From: Zasmidium citrigriseum
Lineage: Eukaryota > Ascomycota > Dothideomycetes > Mycosphaerellales > Mycosphaerellaceae
Direction: 5' to 3'
Assembly (NCBI GenBank): GCA_002786025.1
Contig: NHNW01000061.1
Location: 166,005-230,004 of the forward strand
DNA: 64,000 bases
The notes under the pieces were generated by a model that did no database searches, was not told the DNA's origin, and saw only the letters and a list, made by a program, of their open reading frames with translations. Shown here piece by piece: positions 46,101-57,540 of this stretch (its first letter is position 1; each line of letters begins with the position of its first letter). The position numbers were made by a program, and so were the translations under genes.

Positions 46101-46677
46101 GCTAGAGGCTATAGATTAGTATATTACGTAGTTATACTCTTTTATAAAACTCGGAGGCTTTTTCTAGATTAAGCGCTAGTTAGAGCTCTTACTATACCTA
46201 ATCGCTTCCTAACCGAGTTAGACTAGGAGCTAGTTATAAACCTTATTTCCTCGAGTTATATTACTAGCGTATAATAAGCGATTTTATAGAGAGATTATAG
46301 CGCTTTACTTCCGTATTACTCGTCTAGGCGGGTAGTCCTAATTAGATAGGTAAGCGAGGGCTTAGTATATATAGTCGAAATTCCTTTGTTATCGTTAGCG
46401 ATAGTAAGGTAACGTCGAGGGAAACTAGGAGTAAGTAGGTACCTAGTCTCTCGAGTTAGTTTAGTTTATTAGTAGCCTTTTGCCTTTAACATTTATTATA
46501 AAGAAACTTAGCTAAAGTTAATCCCTTAGGGTAACCGCGAAGAGGCGCTATTATATACCTAGAAACGACAATCGAATACTATAATAATCGTTATTCCCTA
46601 GGTCGAGCCTACTATAAAAGATAAGTCTCTTCTATAGGGAGTAAACGCTTACTTCGAGAACGCGACGACGACGATTC
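40181..46677. mobile_element. Unclassified insert nested in the DIRS-like element
   Basis: CGACGACGATTC occurs at 40181-40192 and 46666-46677, and an 18-bp direct repeat starting GTAAACGCTTAC at 40267-40284 and 46641-46658. These suggest insertion boundaries near those points. The ~6.4-kb interior is saturated with RIP. The minus strand at about 44700-46000 has a long degraded frame rich in Arg/Lys/Asn that I could not assign. The plus strand at 41000-43200 is also partly open. No reverse transcriptase or DDE motif was recognised, so the class and exact ends are open. Confidence 0.35.
40357..40431 (-). pseudogene. RIP-damaged tRNA-like sequence lacking an anticodon arm
   Basis: On the minus strand, a D-arm/A-box-like segment (TAGCTATAATAGTAGAGCG, forward 40388-40406) lies only about 10 nt before a perfect T-arm/B-box (GGTTCGATTCC, forward 40367-40377) flanked by pairing AGGGG/CCTCT. 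There is no room for an anticodon arm. It could be a truncated tRNA pseudogene or the head of a SINE. Confidence 0.45.
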
Positions 46678-48399
46678 TAATAAAGACTACGATCTAATTA
46701 ACGCGCCTATAGCTTCTTAACAATTATCTACTATATTAACGTAAGGCTTATAAGGTATAGATCTAGGTAATATACTTAACTCGCCGTATACGTAAGGCCT
46801 AGTAGCTCGAGTTTAGATAGTAATAGCTATAGCTATAGTAGCGCTAGCGCTATTTAGCCTCTAACCCCCTTCTACTAATATAGCGCCTATAGTACTTTAA
46901 GCCTATTATAACGCTATTACGAACCTCTTAGGAGGGTAGTAGTAATAAGCGAGTACGTAGACCGTAAATAACGCGCTAAATCTTTAGACGAACAAGCTTT
47001 TAGGTAAGATCTCTCTTAATAATTAGTAGTATATTAGAGGTAGTATAGACTCTATAGTAGATACGAAGTATATTAACGATATTTAAGATCTTAAGTTTAA
47101 CTCGCTTAATCTCCTAAACCTCCTACTAGCTAATTAACGCCGCCGCGAGCCTAAAGATATCTACGACTACTTCGATACGACTACGTCTAAGTTTATTAAG
47201 TATAAGGTTAAAGCTAAGTAGGCCGCGCTAGATACTATTTAGACATAGTTCTACTATATAGAGGTGTTTAGAGTACTTTTTATTATATTGCACGTAAATA
47301 ACGCGATAGGAGGTAGGCTAGTTAAGCTACTTTAGAAGATAAGCGTATATATATAAGCGATATAGGATCTATTTATAGTTTACGATTAGGACCGCTATAT
47401 AAGAGAGGTAGCCGTCGTAATAATAGACTATACGAGGATTAACGGATATCTATCTATAGACTAGGCAATTCCTTAAAGGATAAGAGCGCGCCTATACTTA
47501 AACGTTACTTACGAGTATCTTATAGTCGTCTCTACGAAACGTAAGTAGTAATAGTAGGATTAGGCTTAGAATAACCCTTAGATACTACCTAATAAGCGTA
47601 ATAAGAATACTATATCTAGATCTTCTAGTAAGCTCTCTAATACTAACCTAGAGTCTATCCGCGATAAGGTAAAGAATAAGATTTACGAGAACTAGAATAA
47701 TAGCTTATATACCTTTAGTACCGCTAATTACTAGCGAAGACATATATACTCTAACTATAAACAAGACTATAGAAGGATAGAGTGTACCCCTTCTAAACCT
47801 AAGAAGTCTACTAATAAGAAGAAGCTATAACTAGAGCTAGTATAGGTGTTAGAGCGATAATAATCGCTAAAGTAGCGCTTCTAACCCGATTCGAGCTCGA
47901 CTAATATCCTTAACCTACTAGAAAATTTATTGCTCGAGTAATATAGGTACTACGACGCTAAGATTTAAGCATAGATAACCTTTTATATAGATCTCGATCC
48001 TCTAAACTGCCTACTTACGTAAATTTAAGACTTAGCGACTAACGAATTTTCAACTAACTTTCTAGTACCTACTAGAAGCTTTTCGCCTCTAAACCCTGTA
48101 AGAGGCTCTTCGCGTCTAAATACTATACTAGTATATAAGGTTTATAGCTTCTACGAGCTAGTAGAAACCTTACTATCGCCTCTAAGGGCAAATACTTAGC
48201 GCTCTACCCTCTCTTTACACCCTAGGTATCTAGTAGAGATCCTTTACTACATAATCCTCTTTAGAGCTAATATTAGGGTAGGCGATAGCTTAGACCCCGA
48301 AAAGGCTAAGAAGAGGGGTTATAGGTTAGGCTATAAGGATATAAACTATACTTCCGTATACCTTAACCTAGTTAAGATTATAAACTAGGTTTAGTCTAA

Positions 48400-48900
48400 C
48401 CTTTATACTAGTTATATTATAAGGGTGGATATTACGGGTAAAGGCGTACGTAAGAGCGTATTAGTCTCGCCCTAAGGACTCGTTCTAAAGCACGACGGTA
48501 GCTAGAGGCGTATATACGACCTCTTCTTCCCTACTAGAGTATTAGTTAACGATAGTATTCCTCGAGAATATATAACGCTTTACTATACGTTATTTAAAGA
48601 TATCGTTAAGTTACTTTAAGCCGCTAGCTAAGGCTATACTATTATTAAACGAGATATTAAAGCGGTATTCTAGATAGTACTAGTAGTAGTCGTATAACGC
48701 CGCTTCCTAGTATTTAAGTAGTAAGGAGAGCTCTATTATAAGAACTGTCTTCCGTTCGGTTTACGAATAGCTCCCTTCCTTTTTAATATATTTATAGAAG
48801 GAATCTATTAGCTACTAATCTAACGACTCTTAGATATATACCTTCGCTACTAGATTTACTACTACCTCGACGACTTCGTGTTTATTATCCCTTAAACCTA
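48400..48900 (+). pseudogene. DIRS-like reverse transcriptase remnant
   Basis: A plus-strand frame retains ELYYKNCLPFGLRIAPFLFN, IFIEGIY and the catalytic box YYLDDFVFII. LPFGLR-AP-FN plus Y-L-D-D is characteristic of DIRS-order reverse transcriptases. Five stops in about 60 codons occupy expected Trp or Gln positions. RNase H-like VDNTAAL-type text follows near 49570. Confidence 0.72.
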
Positions 48901-49789
48901 CGCAAATAGAGTAAACGACGTTAAGTAGTTATAGATCGACACTACGGATAAACTTAGAGTTCTATGGAACGATAAGAAAGATATAGAAGGATAGGTTATT
49001 AAGCTACTAGGTATTAAAGTAGATACTAATACGTTTATAGCGAGGCTATCTAAATACAAGGCTAAGCGAACTCGCTAGCTAGCTTAAGAGGCGTTAAAGA
49101 AGGCGATAATACTATACTAAGCTAAGTTATTAGCTAGCTACTTATTATAGGCTACTTAGGTAGTAGAAGTTAGAAGGGTATATAACTCTACGCTCTATAG
49201 CTTTATTTTAAGCTTCGCTAGAAGGCATTATATTAAACGTAGACTCCCTATAGAGTTACGAGACGATATCTAGTAGTAGCTAGAAGTATTACTAGACTTC
49301 GACCGATTTAGAAGGAGGTTACTAGATATTTCTAGGCGGTATAAGATCTACTTATTTACTAACGCTTTAAACGAGGGATTAGGCGTATTCTAGTATCGCT
49401 TAGACGACGGCAATTAGTAGTAGAACTTTACTCGTATTATCGACTACAATACCTTCTCGCTTATAAGGTATAACGATAACGCGTATATTAACACCGCGGA
49501 AGTCGCTACTATCGAAAGGGCGTTTAAGTAATAGAGTTAGAAATAGATAGGCTACCGTGTCGTCGTTTACATAGATAACATAACCGCCCTAGTAGCCTAT
49601 AGCTATAAGCGAGTTCGAGGTCCTATAAATAAGTACCTTCGTACTATTTTACTAATAGTAGTTTGCTATAAACTATACGTAGAAGTAGAGTAGCTCTCTT
49701 TAGAAGACAATACGCTTACTAACGCGCTCTCTTGTTTGCAGCCGTTTACTAACTTTACAAAATAGTAGATTAGGTAATATCTATAAACG

Positions 49790-50690
49790 CTCCTTCTCGC
49801 GAAGTCGCGCTCCTTCTTTAGTATAGACTAGCTCCTTCGATAAGGCGTATATACGCTATAGTAATTAAGTAATATAAGGTGTTCGTAGCTAGATAAGCGG
49901 TACCGCCGTAGCTAGCTTAATTAAGGCTCCTACATAGTTTTATAGCGAATAAGCTATTTAGATAAGGTATAGTTACGGGCGATACGATTAACGCCTATAT
50001 CGACGCTATACGCTTAATACACGTCGATATAGGGCTCTCGCTAGAAGTCTTTAAAAGCTCTACGACGAAGCGTATCCTTAAAGGCGCTATCTTACTTAAA
50101 CCTTTACTACGGAAGGACCGCTAGCTAGTAACTAAGCTAATTCTCGAAAGGATTGTCTCTACGCTACTGTAATCGCTAGATAAGTTAAATCTTAACGCCT
50201 ACTTCACCTTAGCCTTCGCTAGCCTATTCCGACTAGGTGAACTTACCTACGACAAGCGAGCGACTTTAATAGCTTAGTTGTAAAGTAACGTTACAAGATT
50301 AGACCTTATCCTTAGTACTAATTACCTCCTTCTTTACCTTAAGCGATTAAAAACCGATATAGTATACTAAGGCGTTGTCGTCTAAGTCGCTATAATAAAC
50401 ACGCCTATCTACGTAGTTTCGTACGTTTAGCGGCTATTATAGCGCTAGCCTAAGCTACTAACGGTACTACTCTTTTCTTTCTCGAACGGAGAGCTATTTT
50501 CAAGAGTAAGGGTTATTAAGGCGTTATAGGAAAGGATAGTAAGAGCTAGTTTAATAGTAGATAGATATACTAGATACTCGCTTCGATAAGGAGGCGCTTA
50601 GAATACAAAGGATAACGGGGTAGTAGAGTATAAGCTTATACTATTAGGCCGCTAGAAGTCGTTAGCCTATAAGAGGTATATTAAGATAAT
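49790..50690 (+). pseudogene. Tyrosine recombinase remnant of the DIRS-like element
   Basis: Boxes of a phage-integrase-type recombinase remain in order. FTLAFASLFRLGELTY (about 50200-50250) holds the first catalytic Arg. RYTRYSLR-GGA (about 50565-50600) is the H-x-x-R box with its His position changed. LLGR-KSLAYKRYI (about 50636-50680) holds the nucleophilic Tyr. Interspersed stops fall at Trp/Arg/Gln codons. This enzyme type inserts the element without a LTR integrase. Confidence 0.72.
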
Positions 50691-50787
50691 ACTAGACGCG
50701 TGGATTAAACTTAGCTCGCGCGCATAAGAAGGCTAGCTACTAGCTAGATCGTAATACGTTTAGGGGCGCTAGCTAGCTGCCGCTCTC

Positions 50788-50890
50788 GGCCCGCCTATAT
50801 TAATAAGACGCTCTTACTAACTTAGGTGTAGCCTATGCCCCTAACTTATTACTTACTCGCTATAGAAGCGTCTTAACGAGGCTATAGATA
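50788..50890 (+). repeat. Split direct repeat B1
   Basis: A 103-bp stretch, GGCCCGCC ... GAGGCTATAGATA, repeated at 51045-51147 with a few transitions. Confidence 0.8.
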
Positions 50891-50894
50891 TAGG

Positions 50895-50986
50895 GGTCTA
50901 TAGTAAGGAAAGGACAGCTAATCTTCTTAGTAGAACTTAGTCCTTCTTACACCTCTACTATTAGCTAGAGGTAGTACGAGTACGTA
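50895..50986 (+). repeat. Split direct repeat A2
   Basis: A 92-bp match to A1 at 40017-40108. It is followed by a 58-bp linker (50987-51044) and then B2. Confidence 0.78.
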
Positions 50987-51044
50987 CCTACCCTCTACGC
51001 CTAAGATAGTCTTTATACATACTGCACGTATATACGTCGCTTCG

Positions 51045-51147
51045 GGCCCGCCTGTGTTAATAAGGCGCTCTTACTAACTTAGGTGTAGCCTGTGCCCCTA
51101 ACTTATTACTTACTCGCTATAGAAGCGTCTTAACGAGGCTATAGATA
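51045..51147 (+). repeat. Split direct repeat B2
   Basis: The second copy of B1, keeping more TG/CA than B1. It ends the DIRS-like element where Copia gag sequence begins. Confidence 0.78.
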
Positions 51148-51159
51148 AAGGGTTAAAGT

Positions 51160-52500
51160 ATTAAAGGATTAAATAGATTACATTGTACATATTACGATAA
51201 AGAAGGATATTAGGAAGCAAATTGCTTTTATAAGTTCCCTAATAAGGCTCTAAAGTAGTAGAGGCCTACTAGGCTAGAAAGTAAGAGTATAAAGAACGTA
51301 AAGAGAATTAGAACGCGCTCTATACGGCTATTCTTATACGGGACGATAGAGATACAGATATAGATAGCGATAGCGATTCTATAGATAACGTTCCTAATAT
51401 TTATACGTTCCTAGATTTGTCCTAGATTCTAGCGTAACGCGGTATATTATTAATAAACGGGAATGCTTACCCTCGTTTAATAGTTGTCCTATAACTATAA
51501 GGTAGGTAAATACTAGGACTATAGTATCCTACGGAGTCGACAACGTTAAGATCTAGTTTAATAATACTAATAAGGTCGTTGTACTAGCGCTTCTAGCCTA
51601 AAGTGTCTAAGAATAAGGGTATTTAAGTCTAATAATGCTAAATAGTTAATCTCTAAGAAAGTTAAAAATCTGTTTAAAAAAGACGGCGTAATTCATGAAA
51701 CTAGCGCGCCGTATACTCCCGAGCAAAACGGACTAGTAGAGCGTCCTAATAGGACACTCTTAAATAAAGTACGGGCTATGTTAGTCGAATCTAGACTACC
51801 TAAGTAGCTTTAAGAGGCTTTTAAAACAGCTATGTATATCTAAAATCGTACGCTATATTCTAGTCTAGGAATAAAATCGCCTTTTAAAGTTAAATACCGT
51901 GACGGGCAAAGGCGAGACTTATCGTACCTTCGAATATCTAGTTCTATCGCCTAATATCGATATTATAAGGTAAAGAAACTCGACTCTAGGGCTAGGAAAG
52001 CTATACTAGTAGGTTTCGGCTAGAATTAATATAAGCTATTAGATCTAGAAATAAAGAAGCTAGTTTAGGCAAGAGACGTTACTATACTAGAAGGTGTCTT
52101 TCTAAGAGATATAACACCTAACTATAAGAGCCTAGAAGTCGAGTATAAAGGCAAGGAATACTACAAGTTGAAATCGAATGTGCTAGAAATTTTGAAGCTT
52201 AGCGACCCAATCGGACCTAGCGCCGGCCGTATTGGGACAGCGCTATGCCCGATTAGGCAGTCTTGGCGAAGAACATTTTAGATGTTTTAAAAATCTAGAG
52301 AGTTAACTCCAAAATAAATTAAGATATATACAATAAGCCGTATAGCCTAATATAAGGGCCCTAGAAGACAATAGCGAAATAGACGAGCTAGCTCTTCTAG
52401 TAAACGTATCTAATATAGAGGATCCTATTACCTTTGAAGACGCTATACGTCTAGATAAAGACGGTTAGACAATAAGCGAATCTTAATTAGATACGTCTCT
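51160..52500 (+). pseudogene. Copia gag-pol fragments (knuckle, integrase, RT start)
   Basis: Plus-strand translation follows the gag-pol of the other Copia copy with stops and deletions. Near 51620, the text jumps from the pre-integrase region to the integrase core, a loss of roughly 700 bp. Near 52485 it jumps from the first reverse-transcriptase residues to the pol C-terminus. Not functional. Confidence 0.72.
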
Positions 52501-52540
52501 AAGAAGTAACTAGCCGACCTCTTTATAAAGGTATTAGATA

Positions 52541-55500
52541 GAGTATTTCTACCGCCCGTTTCTCTACCTATGTCGATTACTAGATTTAGTTAGCCGCCAG
52601 TGCCGGATTAATAGGCCGCCCCCTAGTAAATAATTAAACTTCTTATTAATATTAGCTACTATGTTATAGACAAGGGCCCTTACCTAGTAGAATAATCCAC
52701 GTATAGGCACCTTAAGGCGTGTTAATATCGTAATATCTTACAACGCGTCTATTAACGCGTCTATAGATCCACTGTTACTACCGCTAGTAGGTATTAACGA
52801 CCCCTTGTTATAGGCTTAAATTATCCTTATCCTTTAAGAGCGTAACGATATTATCCTCTAGGCGTAGTAGCGAGTCCGTTAAACTACTAGGTAAGAGGGT
52901 TACCGCTATAGCTATTACTAGTAGTCCTTAGACGATATTAATCTAGTTAACTACCGTAAGGAGTGTCGATTTAGGCTAGATAAGCTCCGTAGGCTAGCTC
53001 TAATATTGCTCGGTAATAAGCAGATCCGAATACCTTCCGCTCTAGGCTATTACTTCGTTACTAGTCTACTATAGGCGTTATTTTTAGTAGCTAAGCGGCT
53101 AGCCTATCTAGCGAGGTACTATAACTTCGATATAGGTAGAGGTAACTCGTAGATATTAAGGATCTTCAACGGTACTATCTAGAAGCTCTATAACGACTAG
53201 GCGCCCTTATTATACTAGTAGCCGGCTCTAAACGATAGGGATACTATAAAGAGATATACCCTTAAAGCTAGTTAAGCTAGCTATAGCCTAGGACAGGTAT
53301 AGGGGTTCGTAGATAGCACCTTCCTTAAGTTTATAAGGCTACTAGACTACGGTATATAGATAGCGACCTATTCTAGGTATTATAGGTCTAACGGCTAGAA
53401 GATCTAAGCTATTACTACACCTAACGGTCTAGTAGTAAGCCTCTCTACGCCCGATCTTAGTCTAATTAATAATACCGCCGTATATAGATAATCCGGTATA
53501 GCTACGAAGGTATATAAGTTAGAGCTCGTAGAGTAACGTCTTACTAGCTAGCTAGCGGCACCGCTCTTTCTTTTTAGTAATAGTACCTATTAAGGGTAAT
53601 ATAGAGTTATCGATCCGATTCGTTATAAGGCTGGAAGGTAGTATCTATCTAATAAGGCGGCTAGGGCGAACTACTAGCTATCGAAGAGTAGGATTAGGAT
53701 TAAGATAGTATTTAGACTAAACTACACCTAGTTTACGTTTGTCTACTTCGGTAAGGGTATAAGGGCGACGAGTTAACCTATTAGAGCCTACTTTGTTATA
53801 TTAGTACTACTTTAAAACTATCTAACGTATATACGTAGCGAGGAAGGGAAAATAAATACGATTAACGCTATGTTTAGCTACTTACCGCCGTCCCTTAACG
53901 ACTACCTTAACGGTATTAGAAGGATAGACTAAGTGTCGCTAATTTACTCCGGAGCGATCGGTAAAGGCGCTAGGGGTTATATATAGTCGAAAGATCGAAG
54001 TAGAGGGTGCTAGTAATAATATAGTAGTATTAGTAATAGCCGAAGGAAGAAGAAGCTAGGCGGTAGGTAGCTTATAAGGTAGCGCTACGGGTAGTAATAT
54101 AAGTAGTTAGGAGCGAAGGGGCTAGTTAATCTTAGAAGTAGCTATTAAAGGAGGAGAGGGTACGTAGATTCGGAACTTGCTAGGCGATTTTAGTAGGCTA
54201 TACCGCTATTTTGTATAGAGGTGTTATTAGTCGCTTATACCGCTTCCTCTACCCCTAAGATTATAAAAACCTACTACTCCTAGTAGCTAATTTTAATATA
54301 TTATAACGTTATAGGAAGGATTTCTATAGCTTCTAGGCTAAGCTAGCTTCTTCTTATAATAACAACTATCTACTACACCTTAATACTATAGATACTATCG
54401 CTAGTACGTTTAGAGCTCGCTACTAGGGGTTATTAGAGACTACCTACCGAGTATTAGACTATTTAAGCTACTACCGGCGAGTATAGATATTAGGGTGTTA
54501 ATACTAGCTTTTATATTACTCCCTAAGCTTACAAACTCGGCTTTTAAGCTATCTATATCCTTTCTTAGGCTATCGACGGCGGTAGCGCTACTACCGGTTA
54601 GAAGTTCCCTCTTAAGAGCTATCTTCTTATTATACTACCGCCGAAGCTCCTTTAACTACGCCTCTACTACCTCCTTTAACTAGTCTCTTAACTACTATAA
54701 CTTACTCGAAGTGTAAGCGTTTTGCTACTCTTCGGTGTCGATAGCCTACTTACGCTTCTAGCTAATAACACCTATAGATAACGCTCTACTAACGAGCCCC
54801 TTCTTAAAGGTATCCTTAGCTATCTCCTACTAGACGAGAGCGTCGTAATTCTACTTACTTAGTCGCTTATTAGCCTCTATAATCTTAATCTTTAAGATTA
54901 TCGTATCTAGTAGCCTCTTAAACTTAGACCTCTAGTAGCTAGTACTAGCTTTAAGAGCCTTAAGTTAATAGATCCTCGCGGGGATCTAGCCTACGATAGA
55001 TGCCTTCTTCTTACTATAAGAGCTACTAAATACGGTCTAGTATAGGCAAGTTATATAGATATAACGGTACTTACTTAGCTCGTTCTATATATTTAGATAC
55101 TACGCCTTCTTCGTAATACTACGCGAGAGGGCGATTGTATTCTCGTCGAGGTATATAGCTACGCTAATCTTATTATTATCCGTCTACTTAATAGGCACCT
55201 TCTTTATCCGCTACTTACTAGTCGATAGCTACTTAAACGACGAGCCTTTAAGGTTAGTATTATTTACTTAATCTTACTCTATCTGCTAATAACTATTAGG
55301 TACCTCCTCGTCCTCCTTCTACTCGATTTCCTCTATATACGCCGTAATATTTATCTTACGGCCTATTGTCTTAATCTTATTATCGTCCTCGTTATTATTA
55401 ATAACGATAGACGATTAAGATAAAGTAGGGACTAGTTTCGACCTTAAAGCTAGCTTATAGGTAGTCTTGCTTATAATAGGCCCTTAGATATCCCCTACTA

Positions 55501-56545
55501 TCTCTACTAAGCCCTTTCTACTACTAAAATTACTACTCTTCTATATACTACGAGGAGGAGCCGAAGGACGGCTAGGGTCGCTCTTAGAGGGTAGTCCCCC
55601 TATTATATAATTAAAGATTAGCTACGAGCCCGTTAAATCTACCTACGGCGGCTACGGCGGTAGCAGCTAGCTCGGCGCTCGTTACTCGACTAGTATAGGT
55701 AAGAGGGAACTACTACGAAGAATAGGTACGTCGCTCTACCTATAAGGACTCTACGATCCCTAGATCGTATATAACGGCGGTAGTAGGTGCTATAGCGGTT
55801 ACGCTCGTAGAGGGTCTATAGACGATATCGTAATAGGTAGTAGTAATCTAGTACTAATACTATTAATAGATTGATCTAGGGCGTATAGCGGTACCTACTA
55901 AGGCATAGGTCCTTTATTATAGACGATTTGCGGTAGTAACGAGCCTAATAGCTATTAAGGAAGACTCGGTAGACTACTAGTAGTCGCGTTGCGCCTATAT
56001 CCATTAATCTAGCTATAATTGGAGCCGCTAACGATGTTGTACACCTACTAAGGCTACTACTACGAGGGTATTAGAGTCTATAGCTAGCTCTACGACGATT
56101 GTAGCTACGAGGAGTTCCAACCTTATAGAAGTAGTCTAGTCGAAGGGTACTAAGGCTCCGTTAATAGTACTATCGCTAATATCGATAGGTAGGGGGTAGA
56201 GGGGGTAGAGGTAGTCGTCCTTCGCTATACGCGCCCTCTTTACTCTTCTTCGTACGCGATAGACATACGCTATAGCTAACAACAACGCTACTATAAAGAA
56301 TACGTAATATAACGGCGACCCTATACTAGATTTAGCGACAATAAAGGGAAGAAATGTCTAAACACCGGGTGTTTAGAGAGATAAAGTCGAGCGACTATAA
56401 TAGGAAGGCGGTAAGGGTTAACTTTAGCCTCCTTATTAAACTACCTCGTTATACGTATTAGTATAAGAAACGATATACACGGACTATTAATTAACCGGCC
56501 TATCGGACGACTACCTTCGAGTAACAACGGGCGGTAGAAATGCTC
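52541..56545. mobile_element. 4.0-kb TIR DNA transposon (PIF/Harbinger-like), nested in Copia
   Basis: Terminal inverted repeats of 20 bp: 52541-52560 (GAGTATTTCTACCGCCCGTT) and 56526-56545, whose complement differs at one RIP-type position. The flanks, ATTAGATA and TAATACC, rejoin to the Copia pol tail seen intact in the other copy, which proves insertion. A short TA or 3-bp duplication is likely but unclear. Plus-strand text at 53300-53540 has FVDSTFLKFI, then TTPNGLVVSLSTPD, resembling the DDE endonuclease of Harbinger-type transposases. The 54300-56300 half may hold the second gene typical of that class. All is RIP-mutated. Confidence 0.68.
53270..53560 (+). pseudogene. DDE transposase remnant (Harbinger-like)
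   Basis: The frame reads FVDSTFLKFIRLLDYGI, then ATYSRYYRSNG, then AITTPNGLVVSLSTPDLS, matching the D-x-TF...YS-x-x-K/R...TP-GL pattern of DDE_4 endonucleases, with RIP stops at Gln/Trp sites. Assignment to PIF/Harbinger rather than a related DDE family is tentative. Confidence 0.5.
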
Positions 56546-56666
56546 TAATACCTATAAGTTTAGGAGTTTAAGCTAGAGCCTATTCTAGAGGAATATTAGT
56601 ATTAGAAAGTCTAGGAGAACCTAAAAGTCGACTATATAATGTCTAAAAAGTATATACTAACTTAAT

Positions 56667-56757
56667 CGCACTGCCTCTAACTATCGGTAGGTAAGTAAAA
56701 AGGACTAAGTTCTACTAAGAAGATTAGCTGCCCCTTTTCCTTACTATAGACCCCTAC
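56667..56757 (-). repeat. Stand-alone copy of repeat A in the Copia tail
   Basis: About 90 bp, matching the A repeats of the DIRS-like element in reverse orientation (GGTCTATAGTAAGGAAAAGG ... GGCAGTGCGA). It sits in sequence that is continuous in the other Copia copy. There is no linker or B part. Confidence 0.65.
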
Positions 56758-56870
56758 ATTAAAAAGAGTCGTATACTAGGACATTTCTTAAAGGAATAAA
56801 AGAATTCTAAGTAGCTAAAGTAAGTAAAGCTAGCCCTCTAGACCTAGACTAGTACCTAACCGGGGCTAGT

Positions 56871-56880
56871 TTAGGGGGGT
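56871..56880 (+). other. Copia polypurine tract (plus-strand copy)
   Basis: TTAGGGGGGT directly precedes the LTR; the same tract in reverse precedes the LTR of the other Copia copy. Confidence 0.7.
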
Positions 56881-56881
56881 G

Positions 56882-57296
56882 TATTAGAAGGCTAAAGGAA
56901 TCTAACGCCTTTAGTAATCTAACGCCTATATAGATCTAACGCCTATTGCCTTATATGAAAAGTTACGCAGAAGCTTACGTAATCATCTAAAAACTTTTAG
57001 ATGAGTTGTTCTCCCGTAGGCTAGACGTAATTAGAAAGACGCTATACCCGATTGGGACGCTTGGCGTCGAACCTTCTAGCAGCTACTCGAATACATTAAC
57101 GTTGATTTTTAATTAACTATTAATTGATTCCCAATTAATGTGTCGACTATATTCTATAAGATTCTAATAGGCGTAAGGATTAGTAATGCATACGCTTTAT
57201 AGAAGATTCTAGATGCAACATTGTCGTATATATAAGGGTGTAAAGCACTTCTCTACTACTCTATACGACCCTCCTACTTCCGCTACACTTTTAACA
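56882..57296 (+). repeat. Copia 3' LTR (plus strand)
   Basis: 415 bp, from TATTAGAAGG (originally TGTTAG) to TTTTAACA. Internal landmarks shared with 58952-59406 are three TCTAACGCCT-like repeats at the start, CCCGATTGGGACGCTTGGCG, ATTAATTGATTCCCAATTAAT, TATATATAAGGGTG (TATA-like) and CTACTTCCGCTACA near the end. Confidence 0.82.
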
Positions 57297-57540
57297 CCTT
57301 TCTAGCTAGCCTACCAATTAACTAATCTTTATAGCTCGCGGAGTACGCTACCCGCGGCGACGCTACTCTCTAAGACACCTTTACCCTCGTCCTACTTAAA
57401 TACTCTAAAGCCGACAAAAACCGTAAAGGCATTACTTTTGGAATCGCGGCGACAGGCTCCGTAATATACCCTGTCCAACGCCTTAAACGAGTCTTTACGT
57501 ACTAACTACTTCCTCTATAATTGCTACTGTTTAATATCTC
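57297..57540 (+). pseudogene. Tyrosine-recombinase gene fragment
   Basis: A plus-strand frame reads LLKYSKADKNRKGITFGIAATGS, then YPVQRLKRVF, matching the SKTD-KGV-ATG-CPV-LRRLF stretch between the catalytic boxes of DIRS/Crypton-type recombinases. It is only moderately mutated. It is cut at its 3' side by the A-B repeat unit; 57811-57942 may be its continuation. Confidence 0.5.

Larger units (their letters stand above)
40017..51147 (+). mobile_element. RIP-mutated DIRS/Ngaro-like tyrosine-recombinase retroelement
   Basis: Terminal organisation is A1 (40017-40108), interior, B1 (50788-50890), A2 (50895-50986), B2 (51045-51147), the split direct repeats known from Ngaro-type elements of the DIRS order. 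The plus strand keeps a reverse transcriptase with CLPFGLRIAPFLFN and YYLDDF (48690-48890) and a tyrosine recombinase (about 49790-50690). Stops at former Trp/Gln codons and the near absence of CpA/TpG show RIP. The 46700-48400 stretch likely held gag. Another element seems inserted at about 40190-46660. B2 abuts a Copia gag fragment, so this element probably inserted into, or recombined with, that Copia copy. Confidence 0.7.
51148..57296 (+). mobile_element. Plus-strand Copia remnant with nested insertions
   Basis: Starts inside gag at the CCHC knuckle (about 51180-51230). It continues with a degraded protease/pre-integrase, then integrase core (PYTPEQNGLVER at about 51710-51745; LLNKVRAMLVESRLPK) and a reverse-transcriptase start near 52440. 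The remainder of reverse transcriptase is deleted. The last pol codons reappear at 52486-52540 and 56546-56640 on either side of a transposon. A polypurine tract (56871-56879) and the 3' LTR follow. It is the same family as the minus-strand Copia at 58952-64000 but lacks the HHCC segment and 24-bp repeat array. RIP is heavy up to 56640 and lighter in the LTR. Confidence 0.8.

Noticed and set aside
54495..54683. 62-codon open frame inside the TIR transposon
   Set aside because: A chance frame in RIP-mutated DNA; no start context or domain.
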